Part shown: positions 1 through 9,424 of the stretch, one piece after another
Numbering within the stretch: the first letter of the stretch is position 1
How the letters are laid out: each line of letters starts with the position of its first letter
NCBI GenBank assembly: GCA_016124735.1
Contig: WGMZ01000026.1
Span: 24,640 to 88,639 of the forward strand
From: Bacteroidota bacterium
Lineage (GTDB): Bacteria; Bacteroidota; Bacteroidia; UBA8524
Direction of reading: 5' to 3'
Length of the DNA: 64,000 nt
Program-made: the position numbers and the translations under genes
The notes under the pieces: generated by a model
The model's database searches: none
The model's input: the letters and a program-made list of their open reading frames with translations, nothing else
Told to the model about the DNA's origin: nothing

Positions 1-3000
1 TTTCCCAATGCTTTGAGTTATAAATGGAATTTTGGAAACGGTTTAGCTTCAGGCAATGCTTTTCCGCTAACAACCTATTATGATTCCTTTAAAAAATACA
101 CAGTCTCTCTGGAGATTCAGGACAAAAACGGCTGCGTAGGAAAGAAAACAAAAGTTGCATACATTTTTAAGCAAAGTACTTTTGTTGACATCTATCAGGA
201 CAAAATCACACATTGCATTCCTTTTACCGGAGAGTTTAAATCACAGGGTTATGCCATGACCCCAATTCTTCGCTACGAATGGTATGTAAAACAAGATAGT
301 TTTCCAGGTAAGGTTCTAAACTATGCATTTAAAGATGAAGGCTTATTTAATGTCTGCGCCCGTGTTTACGACCAAATGGGCTGTTGGGCCGATAGCTGTT
401 TTTTAATTGAAGCGGGTAAAAAACCAAGGGCTGCCTTCGAAATAGACACTAATGAAGGATGCAGCAGAGGCTTATTGGTTCATTTCATAAATCACTCGAA
501 GGACTCATCGGTAAACAAACCAAATAAATTCAAGTGGGATTTTGGAGAAGGAAGATTGAACCGATTCCCTAAAAATACTGAAGAAAATCCTTCCGTGTAT
601 TATCATGTTCCCCCCGGAAAGTACACAGTAAAATTGCGGGCAAGTCGATTCGCTTGCTCGGATTCTCTCACCAAAGACTCGTTGATTATAGTCCACGGTC
701 CATTTGCCCAGGTATATGAATTTTTTGATCCCTGCAACCCGGACACCCTTTGGGCATTTGATTCAACCTTAGGAAAAAATAAATTCTGGTGGGACATCAA
801 CAATGGTCAGGAAATCATCCATGATTCAAGCAACATTGTAAAGCATTTCAACACGTTTCCATGGATATTAAAGTATTACGCTACGGATACCGTAACAGGT
901 TGTTGGGATTCAACCGACCTTTTGGGACCTGCCGTTCCATATTTCAACGCCTACCCGCACCATTCTGATGCCAGATGTGCTCCGGCAACCATCCATTTTA
1001 TCAGCTTTTTATATGGCTGTGATTCTGTAAAATACACCTTCTCTAACGGCTTTACTACTTCGGATAGTACCTTTGATATCACCTTCGATACAGCCGGGAC
1101 CTATTGGAGACGACTGGTTATTTATAAAAATGGATGTTCAAAAACCCTTGTTGACTCTCAGGAAGTCATTTTAAGAAATCCGGTAGCACGAGGAAAAGTG
1201 ACGCAGGATACTTTTTGTATACCGGAAGTGATTGGATTTATTGATCTATCTCCTGCTGCACCCAATATCATTTCCAGAAAATGGGAGGTGAAAGACTTGA
1301 ATTCTTTTTCAGCAAATAAAGACACAACCTACTTCCGTATTGATCAAGTTCCTTACGATCAGCGCTTTGGAACTTCTGTTACTCTTACCCTGGAAGATGA
1401 TTTCGGTTGTAAATCGAATTATTCAACTACAATTTACCCTGCCAAACCAAACCCACAAGCTTCCATCACTCAAGAGATTAGCTGTGCGAATGTGAAAACC
1501 CGGCTCAGCATTAGCAATGTGGGGAAAGCTGGACTGGAACGTCTTCGTTACCAGTGGATCACTCCGCTAGCTTCTTCTACAAACGATCAGTTCCTGGTGC
1601 AGCTTCCAAAACGACAAATGAGCACTATTTTACTAAAAAGCAGAGACGCATATGGTTGCGAAAGCATCGACAGCTTTAAGGTTTATACACCTGCCGGCAA
1701 ACTGGATCCGGGTTTTAGCCGAACAGACTCATTAAGTTTTTGCCCTCCATTGCTTGTAAGTTTCAAAGATACCAGTCACTTCAGCGGTGAACCTATTGTT
1801 TCCTGGCATTGGGAATTTGGAGACAGCAGTGAATCCTTCATTCAAAATCCCAAAAAGAACTTCATAGCTCCCGGGTCATATACCGTAAAACTTACTATTA
1901 AAGACAGCCTGGGTTGCGAATCGAGTATAAGCCTACCCGATGCAGTTGTAATCGGGGGACCTCAGGGTTCTTTTCATTTCGACCCGCCGTATTTATGTGA
2001 AGAAGGAACCATATATTTTACAAGTAAAACAGATAGCCTCACAAAGATTGAATGGGATTTTGGAGATGGGCTGCTCGGCTTCGATTCCATTACAAGTCAC
2101 CACTACAAAAAACCTGGCCGCTACATCCCTTCACTTATACTCCATCGAGATGGATGCCAATATTCTCTGCCTTCTCATGACACTTTAATTATTCATCCAC
2201 GTCCGGTTGCTTTATTTTCGACCAATCGTGGATGTGCCGGCACAGTTGGAAACCTGAATTCGAAAAGTTTCTCCCAGGATGGTCCCGTAAAGCAATGGTA
2301 TTGGTATGCGGATTCCCAGTTGATTGGAAATAAGGAGCAAATCCAGCTACGTTGGCCAAAACCAGGGAATTGGGACATTACACTTTTTATTGCAGATACA
2401 TTTGGTTGTTTATCCAATACCACCCAAACCGTACAAATATCAGGCATTGAGCTAATGGTCAACAGTCCCGACACCACGGTTTGTCTCGGGGAATCTGTCC
2501 ATTTTCAACTTCAAGCCACTTCCTATAACGATAGCCTGAAGAAAGTCTATTTTTCCATCGATGACCAGTCATTCCAGGAGGGCAATTACCCGAATCAGTT
2601 CTTAGCTGCTCAAAAAAAAGGAGCGCACCATATTCGCTTCGTTACCGTAAGTAAATTACAATGCTCCGACACGACTGAGTCGAGCGGCATGCTTTTCGGA
2701 GACACGATTCCTCCTTCTTCGCCCAGGGTAAACCGGGTGACCATAAGAAATGACATGGCTTTCATTGCTGAGTTCAATCCATCATCCAATAAAGATTTTT
2801 ATCGTTATCAATTGGAATGGACAGACGATACGCTGATAGGGTATCAATCTGTTAATCTATTCGATACCTCGGTTTCATCCTGGGTAAGTACCGCTCTCGA
2901 TGTAAGGCATCACCCCTATTATTTCCGATTAATTGAAGAAAATGCCTGCGGAAAGAAATCAGACAGCTCAAGAAGTATTGTTCATAAATCCATTGAATTA

Positions 3001-4107
3001 ACAGCCATACCCGACACAAATCAGGTTAGGCTAAAATGGAATGCGTACGAAGGAGTTCCTGTTACGCAATACATGGTGGAAAGAGAGTTAAATCCCGATA
3101 GCGGGAAGTTTGAGGTTCTGGCTATTCTTAGCGGAGATCGACTTGAATACACCGACAGTGCAACACATTGCTACCAACCTGGCAACTACAGGGTTCGAGG
3201 AATTTCCGGCAAAACAACATTTTTTAGCCAAAGCGACACCGCCAAAGCTCAGCCAATCCATGTTTCCGACCTGTCTCCTAAAAACTTAAACCGCATTAGC
3301 GTGGAAGATGATGCCATTATCCTCGCAGAATGGGATACACTCTCTACAAACCGCTACCCCATCGATTCTTTCCTTCTTCAAATGAGTCCGAATGGAATTC
3401 AATACCAAAATACGGGCAGCTGGATTTCCGGACTCAATTGGAACAGTTTTCCTTTGCCTGTAGATTCACAATCCTATTATCTGCGCCTAATCATTCGCGA
3501 TCAATGCGGTGATACCAGTAAACCAGGCAAAGAATCGCGTTCCATATTACTTAAAGTTCATTTGGATTCCCTTGAGCAACCACTGTTGAACTGGTCATCT
3601 TATCTGGGCTGGAATACGCCGGTTGATCATTACATCATTGAGCGCTACGAAAATGGATATTATCAATCCATAGCGGAGGTTCCGGTTACCGATACGGCTT
3701 TCACCGATAAAATTTCGCCCAAAACCGGTATTGCAAAATATTGCTACCGTGTCACTGCCTTGCAGCTTCCAGGAACCATCGATGTTCCGCGTCAGGTTTG
3801 GAGTCACTCAAATACCACGTGCGCACCGGTCGTTTCCTGGTTATTTGTCCCAAATGCCTTCACGCCAAATAATGACCAATTGAACGAAGGATTCTGCCCT
3901 ATGGGCAAATATGTTTATGCCTATCGGATGAGAATATTTTCACGCTGGGGAGAGGAATTGTTTACAACTGAAGAATTTTCGCATCCATGGGATGGAACTT
4001 ACAAAGGTCAAACCTGCGAATCGGGAGTTTACATGTATTGGGTCGATGCCCTGGGTTCAGACGGTAAAATTTATCATTTATCAGGTAACTTAACCCTCCT
4101 TCGTTAA
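1..4107 (+). CDS. PKD-repeat surface protein with T9SS type B C-terminal sorting domain (5' partial)
   Basis: The reading frame is open from the first base, so the true start lies to the left and only the C-terminal 1368 residues are here. Repeated PKD-type cores are visible (YKWNFGNG near base 20, FKWDFGEG near 535, WHWEFGDS near 1807, EWDFGDG near 2050), followed by a fibronectin-III-like stretch from about 2700 to 3800. The C-terminus begins with VPNAFTPNNDQLNEGF (about 3847) and ends in SGNLTLLR, the layout of the gliding motility-associated/CHU_C sorting domain. By family knowledge such proteins cross the outer membrane through the type IX system and stay attached to or are released from the cell surface. 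A role in adhesion is inference. Many cysteines occur in NGC and DGC contexts typical of these arrays. Confidence 0.9.
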   Translation, partial: FPNALSYKWNFGNGLASGNAFPLTTYYDSFKKYTVSLEIQDKNGCVGKKTKVAYIFKQSTFVDIYQDKITHCIPFTGEFKSQGYAMTPILRYEWYVKQDSFPGKVLNYAFKDEGLFNVCARVYDQMGCWADSCFLIEAGKKPRAAFEIDTNEGCSRGLLVHFINHSKDSSVNKPNKFKWDFGEGRLNRFPKNTEENPSVYYHVPPGKYTVKLRASRFACSDSLTKDSLIIVHGPFAQVYEFFDPCNPDTLWAFDSTLGKNKFWWDINNGQEIIHDSSNIVKHFNTFPWILKYYATDTVTGCWDSTDLLGPAVPYFNAYPHHSDARCAPATIHFISFLYGCDSVKYTFSNGFTTSDSTFDITFDTAGTYWRRLVIYKNGCSKTLVDSQEVILRNPVARGKVTQDTFCIPEVIGFIDLSPAAPNIISRKWEVKDLNSFSANKDTTYFRIDQVPYDQRFGTSVTLTLEDDFGCKSNYSTTIYPAKPNPQASITQEISCANVKTRLSISNVGKAGLERLRYQWITPLASSTNDQFLVQLPKRQMSTILLKSRDAYGCESIDSFKVYTPAGKLDPGFSRTDSLSFCPPLLVSFKDTSHFSGEPIVSWHWEFGDSSESFIQNPKKNFIAPGSYTVKLTIKDSLGCESSISLPDAVVIGGPQGSFHFDPPYLCEEGTIYFTSKTDSLTKIEWDFGDGLLGFDSITSHHYKKPGRYIPSLILHRDGCQYSLPSHDTLIIHPRPVALFSTNRGCAGTVGNLNSKSFSQDGPVKQWYWYADSQLIGNKEQIQLRWPKPGNWDITLFIADTFGCLSNTTQTVQISGIELMVNSPDTTVCLGESVHFQLQATSYNDSLKKVYFSIDDQSFQEGNYPNQFLAAQKKGAHHIRFVTVSKLQCSDTTESSGMLFGDTIPPSSPRVNRVTIRNDMAFIAEFNPSSNKDFYRYQLEWTDDTLIGYQSVNLFDTSVSSWVSTALDVRHHPYYFRLIEENACGKKSDSSRSIVHKSIELTAIPDTNQVRLKWNAYEGVPVTQYMVERELNPDSGKFEVLAILSGDRLEYTDSATHCYQPGNYRVRGISGKTTFFSQSDTAKAQPIHVSDLSPKNLNRISVEDDAIILAEWDTLSTNRYPIDSFLLQMSPNGIQYQNTGSWISGLNWNSFPLPVDSQSYYLRLIIRDQCGDTSKPGKESRSILLKVHLDSLEQPLLNWSSYLGWNTPVDHYIIERYENGYYQSIAEVPVTDTAFTDKISPKTGIAKYCYRVTALQLPGTIDVPRQVWSHSNTTCAPVVSWLFVPNAFTPNNDQLNEGFCPMGKYVYAYRMRIFSRWGEELFTTEEFSHPWDGTYKGQTCESGVYMYWVDALGSDGKIYHLSGNLTLLR

Positions 4108-4159
4108 TTGGGGAAAACTCGCCAATAAACAGCCGAATGCAATTTGTAATTTGCATGCG

Positions 4160-5206
4160 ATGTTAGACTTTTCGAATACCACTGTTAGGCTCCTGCTTGT
4201 GCATCGGGTGGGAAACAAATTTGAAAATCAAGGAGTAAGACTCTCAACAGATTTCACCGATACACAAAACGATGGACTTCAACAGGCATTGATCAAACTC
4301 TTTTTCAATCCATTTAAAAATCCTGAATACTTTCAATTTTCAGAAGATGCCGGTTTGGAAAACCATCCCATGTATAAATACACCACCGATATTTTTGCTC
4401 GTCCTGGCCAAAACCTGATTAAAACCTCCGAGTTTATTGCAGGGTTACTGTACGATGTGTCCGATCACCCCAGCATAAAATCAGGCGATTTATGCATTGC
4501 CCTCTTCGGTCACGTGGGAAGCGACGGCCGGCATAGCGAAGCCCTTGGAATTTATAAGATTGAACATCTGGATGAATTCCTTCAATTTTCTCAAGAGCCC
4601 ACACAATACGGCATTCAGGTGGTGGAGGGAATTGGCCTGGATAAAATAGATAAGGCTTGTTTAATCCTCAATCAGGATATGGATACGGGATACAAGATTT
4701 GCAGCTATGACCGGAGCGGGAAACTCAACGATGCGGCCTATTGGAAAGATGATTTTCTCGGATTGTCTCCCAGAAAAGACGATTTCCACTTTACCCAACA
4801 GGCGGTGAATCTCACCCGCGACTTTGTAACCCAGCAACTCAATGAAGAGTACGATATTTCCAGAGCAGACCAGATAGCTTTATTGAATAAATCGGCAGAG
4901 TATTTTAAGTCGCAAGACCACTTCAATGAAGAAGAGTTTGCACAGAGTGTTTTTCAAGATCCTGGTGTGATTGATAGTTTTTCCCGGTACGTAGACCAAA
5001 ACATAAAAGAGAACGACTTCAGCTTTAGTGAAGATTTTGATATTAACGAACGTGCCGTCAAGAAGAATTCTAAAGTATTCAAAAGTGTGTTGAAGCTGGA
5101 TAAAAACTTCCATGTTTACATTCATGGAAACCGGCAAATGATAGAACGAGGCACGGATGCAGACGGCCGAAAATTCTACAAGCTGTATTACGATACAGAA
5201 CAATAA
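4160..5206 (+). CDS. nucleoid-associated protein, NdpA/YejK family
   Basis: This 348-residue protein begins MLDFSNTTVRLLLVHRVGNK, which matches the start of Bacteroidota 37-kDa nucleoid-associated proteins (NdpA, PF04245). I chose the ATG at 4160; an in-frame TTG nine bases earlier adds only three residues. The family binds DNA and is found with the nucleoid, though its detailed role is poorly known. The C-terminal part is rich in charged residues and ends in a short basic/aromatic tail. It stands alone, 52 bases after the surface-protein gene, and is closed by a strong hairpin terminator shared with the convergent cold-shock gene. The assignment rests on overall similarity as I recognise it, not on a catalytic motif. 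Confidence 0.8.
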   Translation: MLDFSNTTVRLLLVHRVGNKFENQGVRLSTDFTDTQNDGLQQALIKLFFNPFKNPEYFQFSEDAGLENHPMYKYTTDIFARPGQNLIKTSEFIAGLLYDVSDHPSIKSGDLCIALFGHVGSDGRHSEALGIYKIEHLDEFLQFSQEPTQYGIQVVEGIGLDKIDKACLILNQDMDTGYKICSYDRSGKLNDAAYWKDDFLGLSPRKDDFHFTQQAVNLTRDFVTQQLNEEYDISRADQIALLNKSAEYFKSQDHFNEEEFAQSVFQDPGVIDSFSRYVDQNIKENDFSFSEDFDINERAVKKNSKVFKSVLKLDKNFHVYIHGNRQMIERGTDADGRKFYKLYYDTEQ

Positions 5207-5210
5207 TAAA

Positions 5211-5235
5211 AAAAGCCGGCATCAAGCCGGCTTTT
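5211..5235. terminator. bidirectional rho-independent terminator
   Basis: The perfect 10-bp inverted repeat AAAAGCCGGC / GCCGGCTTTT has a 5-base loop (ATCAA) and gives a T-run on either strand. It lies between two convergent genes and can serve both. Confidence 0.9.
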
Positions 5236-5258
5236 AATAGGTTCAAGAAAATCAGTCA

Positions 5259-5459
5259 CTATATAAGCCGAACATTTACGGCATTCATTCCTTTTTTTCC
5301 TTCCTGAAGATCAAACTCAACAGCGTCGTCTTGTTTAACCTTGTCAATAAGACCGGTTGCATGAACAAATGTTTCTTTTCCGGTTTCATCATGACGAATG
5401 AAGCCATAACCTTTAGCTTCATTGTAGAACTTTACAGTTCCTGTTTCTTTTGTACTCAT
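5259..5459 (-). CDS. cold-shock domain protein (CspA family)
   Basis: This 66-residue protein is one complete cold-shock domain. RNP1 is visible as KGYGFIRH (residues 17-24) and RNP2 as ETFVHAT (29-35), with the usual N-terminal GTVKFYNEAKGYGFI core. Family members are OB-fold proteins that bind single-stranded RNA or DNA and melt RNA secondary structure, often during cold or growth transitions. The length is the normal 65-70 residues. A full Bacteroidota promoter sits upstream, predicting a monocistronic message with a short AT-rich leader ending in AATTACATG. There is no long cold-box-like 5'UTR, so control may be mainly transcriptional (inference). Confidence 0.95.
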   Translation of the reverse strand: MSTKETGTVKFYNEAKGYGFIRHDETGKETFVHATGLIDKVKQDDAVEFDLQEGKKGMNAVNVRLI

Positions 5460-5481
5460 GTAATTAAAAAAAATTGCTGAG

Positions 5482-5511
5482 TAAAGATAGTGATTCGAAC
5501 AATAAACGCAA
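5482..5511 (-). promoter_or_regulatory. Bacteroidota-type promoter of the cold-shock gene
   Basis: On the minus strand TTG (5511-5509), 19 bases, then TATCTTTA (5489-5482), a 7/8 match to TAnnTTTG with correct spacing. The predicted start of transcription is about 20 bases ahead of the ATG at 5459. Confidence 0.65.
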
Positions 5512-5519
5512 GATGATTT

Positions 5520-6692
5520 TTAAAACCAGAATCCCAAAGCAATAATCCCCTCTATCCTTTGATGGTTGCTTCCCTTGCTACCTGTAAAAACAGCATCTTG
5601 TTTATTGGCGCTCAAAAAGCGTGATTCGGCTCGCAAATAAGAATTCACAATAGGCTTATATTCAACTCCATAAGTGAGACCCCAAATATCCAATCCTACG
5701 AGTTTGTGATTGCCGTTCTCAATCGGTCCGGTCAATATTTCATTGCGATCATCGAAATACTCTCCTCTCCCATACACCGACCAAAACGTGTTAAGATGAT
5801 ATTTCAAAGCCAATAAGCTACTAAACATCATAGCCGATTTACTGGTATCCTGCAAATTGGTTTGCGTTTGCGAACCCACATTGCACTCAGCTCCCAATTC
5901 AAGCTTTTTTCCACGGTAAATCATGTACAGATTAGTGTAGCTTCTCATTTTTTTGCGAGGAGAATTGATGGGGCTGTCATCCAGGAAGATGGTATTTAAT
6001 GTGATACTCAACTTATCGTTTGGCTCATAATAAGAGGAAACCCCAACTGCTTTGTTTTTATTGTTTTCAACAAAGGTATTGAATGAGTTAAATGCATTTA
6101 CCTGCAGGTACCACTTTGACGTAACATACCAGGTAAGCTTGGCACCACTCATAAAATACGGTTCGTAATACGTGGTGGTAGCAAGGCTCATCGCAATATT
6201 TTCCCTTGGCTGAATGGATTCAAGTCCGATATGAGTACGGAAGAAACCGGCATCAAACCAGAGGTTTTTCACAATCCGAAAACCCAGATTGGCTTCCTGA
6301 ATATTATTGAAATGGGGCGACCAGGAACTTTGAGGAATATCCCCCGCCTGCAATGTCATAATTCCACGCAGACGATCGCTATGGTAGCGTGCGGACAATT
6401 GTGCAATATTCAATCCAAACGCATTACCGCGAGGCGAAACGGTGGGAAAAGCATGGTAACCTCCTGCCCCGGCAGAATCTGTGTAAGAGGCATAGTACAC
6501 CGAAACATAACCGCTGATAGTCAGTCTCCCGCTGGTGTCCACATCATCTATACTCGTTGCAATCTTCGTTCCCTGGAACACCTGTATTTCTGGTGCTTTG
6601 GTGATTTTTTGCTTCAAAGAATCCAGATTTTGTGCCGACAAAAATCCACTTATCGACATAGCAAGGAGCAATCCAGCCTTTCTATTAATCAT
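5520..6692 (-). CDS. outer-membrane beta-barrel porin (OmpL/BBP2-like)
   Basis: This 390-residue protein starts MINRKAGLLLAMSISGFLSAQ, a Sec signal peptide with likely cleavage after SAQ. The ATG at 6692 is preferred to an in-frame TTG at 6698. The rest alternates short beta-strands with aromatic girdle residues and turns, and the protein ends in a strand finishing GFWF, with terminal Phe as expected of BAM-inserted barrels. It resembles the putative beta-barrel porin-2 (OmpL-like) family. It would sit in the outer membrane and pass small solutes; the substrate is unknown. It is divergent from the ClC channel gene, with under 100 bases between starts, so the two could share regulation (inference). 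Confidence 0.75.
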   Translation of the reverse strand: MINRKAGLLLAMSISGFLSAQNLDSLKQKITKAPEIQVFQGTKIATSIDDVDTSGRLTISGYVSVYYASYTDSAGAGGYHAFPTVSPRGNAFGLNIAQLSARYHSDRLRGIMTLQAGDIPQSSWSPHFNNIQEANLGFRIVKNLWFDAGFFRTHIGLESIQPRENIAMSLATTTYYEPYFMSGAKLTWYVTSKWYLQVNAFNSFNTFVENNKNKAVGVSSYYEPNDKLSITLNTIFLDDSPINSPRKKMRSYTNLYMIYRGKKLELGAECNVGSQTQTNLQDTSKSAMMFSSLLALKYHLNTFWSVYGRGEYFDDRNEILTGPIENGNHKLVGLDIWGLTYGVEYKPIVNSYLRAESRFLSANKQDAVFTGSKGSNHQRIEGIIALGFWF

Positions 6693-6785
6693 ACGCAATT
6701 ATAAAAGATTCTCTGTGCAGAGCTTTTTTCCCAGGCAAATATTTTATCGAACCACTTGGAATCGCCATCTTTGCAGGCATCAAAA

Positions 6786-8168
6786 ATGCGCATCCCCTGG
6801 TCCAATATTCGATACTATGAAAAGCTCATTGCCTGGATCGGGCAAAAGTTATCGCGCAATCAATTCATTCTGTTAAGTGCCGTATTGGTCGGGCTTACTG
6901 CGGGTATCGCCGCCATCTTGCTTAAAACAGCTGTCCATTATGTGCGTCTTCTGATCCTTTTAATGTCGGAATACGATTGGCAAAATATGGCCTACCTTCT
7001 TGGTCCGTTGATCGGAATCACCTGTACGGTGGCATATGTAAAATATGGTCTTAAAGGCGACAGTACCAAAGGTGTGGCTTCGGTCGAATATGCCATCAAA
7101 AAGAAATACAGCCTGGTTTCTCCTCATAAAATGTATTCGCAACTTATTGCCAGTTCATTGACCGTAGGTTTGGGCGGATCTGCAGGATTGGAGTCGCCTA
7201 TTGTGGTTACCGGCGCGGCCATTGGTTCCAATTATGGTCGGGTGTACCGGCTGATCCATAAAGAACGAACCCTCATGCTGGCTTGTGGCGCGGCAGCTGG
7301 AATTGCCGCAGTGTTTAACGCACCCATTGCGGGGGTCATATTTGCCCTTGAAGCCATCATGACTGACGCCACTATTTCGGCGTTTATTCCTATTATCATT
7401 GCATCGGTTAGTGGTACGCTTATTTCCACCATCGTTTTGGATGCAGAGATTCTCCTCTCATACAAAGAAGCGCTGGTATTCGATTATCACAACGTTCCTA
7501 TCTATATTCTGTTTTCTCTCTTTACCGGCGTCATGTCGGTCAACTATGGGCGCATGGCCTGGAAGCTGGAAGTTTGGAATCGAAAAACGGTGGATAAACC
7601 CTGGTGGAAGGCAATAAGAGGCGGACTGTTACTCGCCGTGCTCATCTTTGTTTTCCCTACACTTTTTGGAGAGGGCTACGAAAGCATTAAAGAATTAATG
7701 AACGGCCGGGCGGAAAATGTTTACAATGAGAGTTTCTTTGCCAGATTCACCAGTGACGCCTGGGCGATCATGCTTTTTATTGGATTGACCGGTTTGGTAA
7801 AAGTAATAGCTACTACGGTAACCCTTTCGAGTGGAGGCAATGGAGGGAACTTTGCCCCATCCTTGTTCGTAGGAGCTTATGTAGGTTTCTTTTTTTCTCG
7901 TTTGGTCAATCTGATTGGTATTGCAGAGGTCAACGAGACCAATTTTGTTATTGTAGGCATGTCTGGAATGCTTTCCGGAATTCTATACGCTCCCCTTACA
8001 GGAATATTTCTAATTGCCGAGCTCACTGGTGGCTACGACTTAATGATACCCATCATGCTGGTTTCAGCTGTGAGCTATGCGTTTGCCAGAGGCTTTGAAC
8101 GTTATCCTGTTGACAAGCGCGCTTTGATGGAACGACTTGCCAAAGAAGACGCAGAGGCAGAAGATTGA
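6786..8168 (+). CDS. ClC-family chloride channel or H+/Cl- antiporter
   Basis: The ATG at 6786 gives 460 residues; an in-frame TTG at 6756 would add ten non-conserved ones. ClC signatures are clear: GSAGLESPIV (residues 131-140, with Glu136 at the position of the gating glutamate), AGIAAVFNAPIAGVIFALE following it, and SSGGNGGNFAPSLFVG near residue 345. About ten to twelve hydrophobic segments are present. The protein stops soon after the last membrane helix, so there is no C-terminal CBS pair, which many Bacteroidota ClC proteins carry. Function in anion transport is from the family; whether it is a channel or exchanger cannot be told. Its stop abuts, with no gap, the end of the convergent peroxidase gene. 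Confidence 0.93.
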   Translation: MRIPWSNIRYYEKLIAWIGQKLSRNQFILLSAVLVGLTAGIAAILLKTAVHYVRLLILLMSEYDWQNMAYLLGPLIGITCTVAYVKYGLKGDSTKGVASVEYAIKKKYSLVSPHKMYSQLIASSLTVGLGGSAGLESPIVVTGAAIGSNYGRVYRLIHKERTLMLACGAAAGIAAVFNAPIAGVIFALEAIMTDATISAFIPIIIASVSGTLISTIVLDAEILLSYKEALVFDYHNVPIYILFSLFTGVMSVNYGRMAWKLEVWNRKTVDKPWWKAIRGGLLLAVLIFVFPTLFGEGYESIKELMNGRAENVYNESFFARFTSDAWAIMLFIGLTGLVKVIATTVTLSSGGNGGNFAPSLFVGAYVGFFFSRLVNLIGIAEVNETNFVIVGMSGMLSGILYAPLTGIFLIAELTGGYDLMIPIMLVSAVSYAFARGFERYPVDKRALMERLAKEDAEAED

Positions 8169-9422
8169 TTAAGGAACAGGAACAAATGGACTGCTCCATT
8201 TGGGGTCCCTAACCAATTGCTCATCTGACAAATACAATAAAAAGCTTTTTAAGTTCTTAATGTCTTCCTCGCTTAAATTGAGTTTGCGGTGCTGCGGAAG
8301 CACATCAAATGAATTCGGATCAGTTCCGAAAACATGAATTCTTAAGCGTTCATCTAAAACAGAATTATCCTTTATTTCTCTATTATAGTGGTTCAACACC
8401 TCATCTAAGGTAGCAAATCGGCCGTCGTGCATATAAGGAGCAGTATAGGCCAGGTTTCGCAAAGAAGGAATCTTAAAGAATCCTTGGCCTGGATTTTTAG
8501 CGTTTAAAAAATGGAGTAAATCCATGCTCATTCCAGGATCGGAATAAGAATAATCCAAACCAATATTTGCAAAGTCCTGACCGAAGAAAATGGATGCTGC
8601 ATTATTGGAAGAATCTTTTTCCTCTGAAGGAGTTTTCCGGTATGGGTCTTTATCTCTAAAATTTGGTGGATGATTCACAAACACCACAGAGCTATTTTGC
8701 ATGGCCTGGTTGTTAAAATTATCTTCACCATGGCAATTATTGCATTGTGCAGTTATAAAGACTGATCTTCCGGCTTGTACTTCCAAAGGCAACTGAGATA
8801 TATTTTGGGCTGCCCCGTCAAAGTGGCTGCGGTGCGATTGGATACTCAATACAAATTCTGCCAAACATTCCCGGATGCGGTCTTCGGTGATATCCTGATC
8901 TTTCTCCAACTCATAAACATGGTTGAATAAGTCTTGTATATACCCTATACCCCGAAATTTCTTCACAATCTCTTCGGGGCTTCCCATCCCCATTTCAGTC
9001 TTGTGTACCGCCGGGTCCAAAATCATATCCTTCAGATTCCGGGCCCGCATATCCCAAAAATAAAATCCATCTTCCGGTAAGTTAAATAAAGGCATAGCAT
9101 TGCGTGTACCAGGGGTTTGCATGAAACCCATACTTACCTGATTGCCATCACTAAAAGCGAATGCCTGCACATGACAACTTGCACATGCTTTTGCATTGTT
9201 TACAGAAACACCTTTGTCATAGAACAACACGCGACCCAAAGACGCCTTCTTGTTATCTATAATACGAGAATCAGTCAAACGGGTTGAGTTGTAATCATAT
9301 GAGAACAAGTCCCTAGAAACAACCATACGAACTTGTTGAGGCTTTGCCATTTCTTTTTGGCAAGAGCTGTAAACCATAATGAACAGGACACCCGAAAAAA
9401 TGGGGAGAATAAGTTTTTTCAT
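8169..9422 (-). CDS. di-heme cytochrome c peroxidase/MauG-family lipoprotein
   Basis: Two c-type heme sites are present: CASCH (Cys80-His84) and CNNCH (about residues 226-230). This fits the cytochrome c peroxidase/MauG family (here 417 residues), which reduces H2O2 or oxidises protein or small-molecule targets in the periplasm. The N-terminus is a lipoprotein signal with the lipobox YSSC at Cys21, so the enzyme is probably anchored to a membrane facing the periplasm. Its gene follows a small beta-barrel gene with only two bases between them, so they form an operon. No third heme or Trp-tryptophylquinone substrate gene is nearby. Family membership is firm; the electron donor and substrate are unknown. 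Confidence 0.92.
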   Translation of the reverse strand: MKKLILPIFSGVLFIMVYSSCQKEMAKPQQVRMVVSRDLFSYDYNSTRLTDSRIIDNKKASLGRVLFYDKGVSVNNAKACASCHVQAFAFSDGNQVSMGFMQTPGTRNAMPLFNLPEDGFYFWDMRARNLKDMILDPAVHKTEMGMGSPEEIVKKFRGIGYIQDLFNHVYELEKDQDITEDRIRECLAEFVLSIQSHRSHFDGAAQNISQLPLEVQAGRSVFITAQCNNCHGEDNFNNQAMQNSSVVFVNHPPNFRDKDPYRKTPSEEKDSSNNAASIFFGQDFANIGLDYSYSDPGMSMDLLHFLNAKNPGQGFFKIPSLRNLAYTAPYMHDGRFATLDEVLNHYNREIKDNSVLDERLRIHVFGTDPNSFDVLPQHRKLNLSEEDIKNLKSFLLYLSDEQLVRDPKWSSPFVPVP

Positions 9423-9424
9423 AA

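Noticed and set aside
6231..6876. Plus-strand frames of 113-157 codons over the porin start
   Set aside because: They are antisense to the porin's signal-peptide and barrel codons, rich in Cys/Arg/Ser as shadow frames are, and have no domain.
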